NCBI GenBank assembly: GCA_017514645.1
Contig: JAFWJP010000046.1
Location: 1 to 8,708, forward strand
From: Solobacterium sp.
GTDB taxonomy: Bacteria; Bacillota_I; Bacilli_A; Erysipelotrichales; Erysipelotrichaceae
DNA length: 8,708 bases
Direction of reading: 5' to 3'
The notes beneath the pieces were generated by a model that searched no databases, was not told where the DNA came from, and saw nothing but the letters and a program-made list of their open reading frames with translations. Made by a program: the position numbers and the translations under genes. Of this stretch, positions 7,008 to 8,708 are shown piece after piece. How positions within the stretch are numbered: position 1 is the first letter of the stretch; each line of letters begins with the position of its first letter.

Positions 7008-8135
7008 ATGACAACAAAACCCGGAAAAAGACCCAAGAGCGACCGTGTTCTGATGATCCGTGATCTGAACATCTCGTTTGAAACCGCCAACGGAAAAGTC
7101 AACGCGATCCGCGGTGTCCGTATGGACCTCTACCGCGGAGAAACCATTGCCATCGTCGGTGAATCCGGTTCCGGAAAATCCGTCACGGTCAAGACGATCA
7201 TGGGCATCCTCGCCCCGAACGGCAAGATCGAGAGCGGAAGGATCGACTACACATTCACCAATGACAAGGGAGAAAAGGAAACCGTCGATATGACGAAACT
7301 CTCCCAGAAAGAGATCCGCTACCGCTTCAACGGCAAGCACATCGCCATGGTCTTCCAGGATCCGATGACATCACTGGACCCGACGATGACCATCGGAAAG
7401 CAGATCACGGAAGGCATGATCCTGCACGAGCACCTGAGCAAGGATGAAGCCGAAGCACGGGCAATCGCCCTGCTGCAGGAAGTCGGCATCGAGAATCCAG
7501 AGAAGCGCTTCAGGCAGTATCCGCACCAGCTGTCCGGCGGTATGCGTCAGAGAGTCGTCATTGCGATCGCCCTCGCCTGCAACCCGGATATCCTGATCTG
7601 TGATGAGCCTACGACTGCTCTGGATGTCACCATCCAGGCCAAGATCCTCGAACTCATCAAGAAGATCCAGAAGGAAAAGAACATCTCAGTCATCTACATC
7701 ACCCATGACCTGGGTGTTGTGGCCAAGGTTGCGGACTACGTGGACGTCATGTATGCCGGACGCATCATCGAAAAAGGAAATGTCGATGAAGTCTTCTACG
7801 ATCCGAAGCACCCGTATACCTGGGGTCTGCTGGCTTCGATGCCGGATACCGATACGGATTCCACGCGCCTGTTTGCGATTCCCGGTACACCTCCGGATCT
7901 GCTGGAAGAGATCGTCGGCGATGCATTTGCGCCGCGCAATCCCTATGCGCTGGCCATTGATTATAAGGCGGAACCTCCGATGTTCAATGTCGGCGGACAC
8001 CACCGTGTAGCTTCCTGGCTCTACGATCCCAGAGCACCGAAGGTGGAGCTTCCGGAACAGCTCAAGGAGCGTCTGGCTAAGATGAAGGCAGAACGTGACC
8101 GGCTGAATTCAGCCATGGAAGGAGCACAGGCATGA
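7008..8135 (+). CDS. oppD: Oligopeptide ABC transporter ATP-binding protein OppD
   Basis: This 375-residue cytoplasmic ATPase powers peptide import with OppF. All nucleotide-binding motifs are intact: Walker A GESGSGKS (51-58), Q-loop FQDP (116-119), ABC signature LSGGM (175-179), Walker B ending in ICDEP with E200 as catalytic base, and the H-loop ITHD with H233. The C-terminal oligopeptide-transporter domain starts near HPY (268-270). In many DppD/OppD proteins this region binds a [4Fe-4S] cluster through four cysteines. Here the equivalent positions are D305, N311, D318 and S336, so no cluster can be bound there. From memory, OppD/AmiE of Bacilli shares this change, so it is probably lineage-typical. 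A charged tail of about 30 residues ends the protein. GAGGTGG (6997-7003) overlaps the oppC stop; oppF overlaps the end by 4 bp (ATGA). Confidence 0.94.
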   Translation: MTTKPGKRPKSDRVLMIRDLNISFETANGKVNAIRGVRMDLYRGETIAIVGESGSGKSVTVKTIMGILAPNGKIESGRIDYTFTNDKGEKETVDMTKLSQKEIRYRFNGKHIAMVFQDPMTSLDPTMTIGKQITEGMILHEHLSKDEAEARAIALLQEVGIENPEKRFRQYPHQLSGGMRQRVVIAIALACNPDILICDEPTTALDVTIQAKILELIKKIQKEKNISVIYITHDLGVVAKVADYVDVMYAGRIIEKGNVDEVFYDPKHPYTWGLLASMPDTDTDSTRLFAIPGTPPDLLEEIVGDAFAPRNPYALAIDYKAEPPMFNVGGHHRVASWLYDPRAPKVELPEQLKERLAKMKAERDRLNSAMEGAQA

Positions 8136-8708
8136 CAGAGATCAACTATGCAGCAGAGCCGCTGCTCCATGTAGAAAGACTCAAGCAGCACTTCCGCATC
8201 TCCCGTAACTTTACGACCAAAGCTGTGGACGGCATCAGTTTCGATATCTGGGAAGGTGAAACCTACGGTCTGGTCGGTGAGTCCGGCTCGGGCAAATCAA
8301 CGACCGGAAGAGCGCTCATCCGCCTCTACGATCCGACTGCCGGCAAGATCATCTTCTGCGGTCACGATATCAGCGGAAAGATGAATGCCGATGACGAACG
8401 GTTCCTCCGCCAGAATATGCAGATGATCTTCCAGGATCCCATGGCCTGCCTCAATCCCCGGAAGAAGGTCGGTGATATCATTGCCCAGGGTCTGGAGATC
8501 CATCACCTTTACAAGGATGAGGCAGAAAAGGAGCAGAAGGTCAATGCGATCCTTGACAAGGTCGGCCTCTCCAAGGAACACGCAACACGTTATCCTGCCC
8601 AGTTCTCCGGCGGTCAGAGACAGCGGATCGGCATTGCCAGAGCACTGGTCATGAATCCGAAGCTGGTCATCGCCGATGAAGCAATCTCCGCCCTGGATGT
8701 TTCCATCC
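8132..8708 (+). CDS. oppF: Oligopeptide ABC transporter ATP-binding protein OppF (partial, 3' end outside window)
   Basis: The frame is open from the ATG at 8132 to the window edge, giving 192 residues of an expected ~310-330. It is the second ATPase of the Opp importer, pairing with OppD in a heterodimer under OppBC. Visible motifs are Walker A GESGSGKS (49-56), Q-loop FQDP (100-103), LNPR (107-110, typical of OppF/DppF), signature FSGGQ (158-162) and Walker B LVIADE (178-183), followed by AISALDVSI. The residue after the catalytic E183 is alanine rather than the usual proline (DEA instead of DEP). The H-loop and C-terminal domain lie beyond the window. The start is supported by AAGGAG (8119-8124) with a 7-nt spacer and a 4-bp ATGA overlap with oppD, which suggests translational coupling. 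Confidence 0.93.
   Translation, partial: MTEINYAAEPLLHVERLKQHFRISRNFTTKAVDGISFDIWEGETYGLVGESGSGKSTTGRALIRLYDPTAGKIIFCGHDISGKMNADDERFLRQNMQMIFQDPMACLNPRKKVGDIIAQGLEIHHLYKDEAEKEQKVNAILDKVGLSKEHATRYPAQFSGGQRQRIGIARALVMNPKLVIADEAISALDVSI

Noticed and set aside
6462..7340. Antisense open frame of 292 codons across oppC and oppD
   Set aside because: It spans the junction of two well-supported genes, is rich in D, H, G and R as expected of a shadow frame, and resembles no known protein.

Overview
The window is an ordinary chromosomal segment from a low-GC-lineage Gram-positive bacterium (Bacillota). By eye it has roughly 50% GC. The evidence is strong AGGAGG-type ribosome sites, a lipoprotein-type peptide-binding protein, the Opp gene order A-B-C-D-F, an OppD of the Firmicutes type without iron-sulfur cysteines, and CodY-like boxes upstream of oppA. 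A gut Erysipelotrichia- or Clostridia-like host is possible, but the sequence alone does not settle it.

Layout. Positions 1-312 (+) are the 3' end of an M20-family metallopeptidase gene. A hairpin terminator at 321-360 separates it from a convergent pair on the minus strand. Reading right to left, this pair is tldD (3066 to 1678) and tldE/pmbA (1685 to 360), which overlap by 8 bp and encode the two subunits of the TldD/TldE protease. An AT-rich divergent intergenic region (3067-3301) holds CodY-like palindromes, an inverted repeat and candidate promoters. From 3302 to the window end (+) runs an oligopeptide ABC transporter operon: oppA (binding lipoprotein), an intercistronic hairpin, oppB and oppC (permeases), oppD (ATPase) and the first 192 codons of oppF (second ATPase, cut by the window edge).

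How they fit together. All recognisable genes concern peptides. Opp imports oligopeptides, the M20 enzyme probably hydrolyses peptides or acylated amino acids, and TldD/TldE is a cytosolic protease for unfolded or unstructured peptides. A CodY-type nutritional control of the import operon is the most specific regulatory hypothesis. I found no undescribed system. The most useful observations are the CodY-like sites, the palindrome in the oppA promoter/leader, the long oppA-oppB hairpin without a U-tract, and an OppD in which all four cluster cysteines are replaced.
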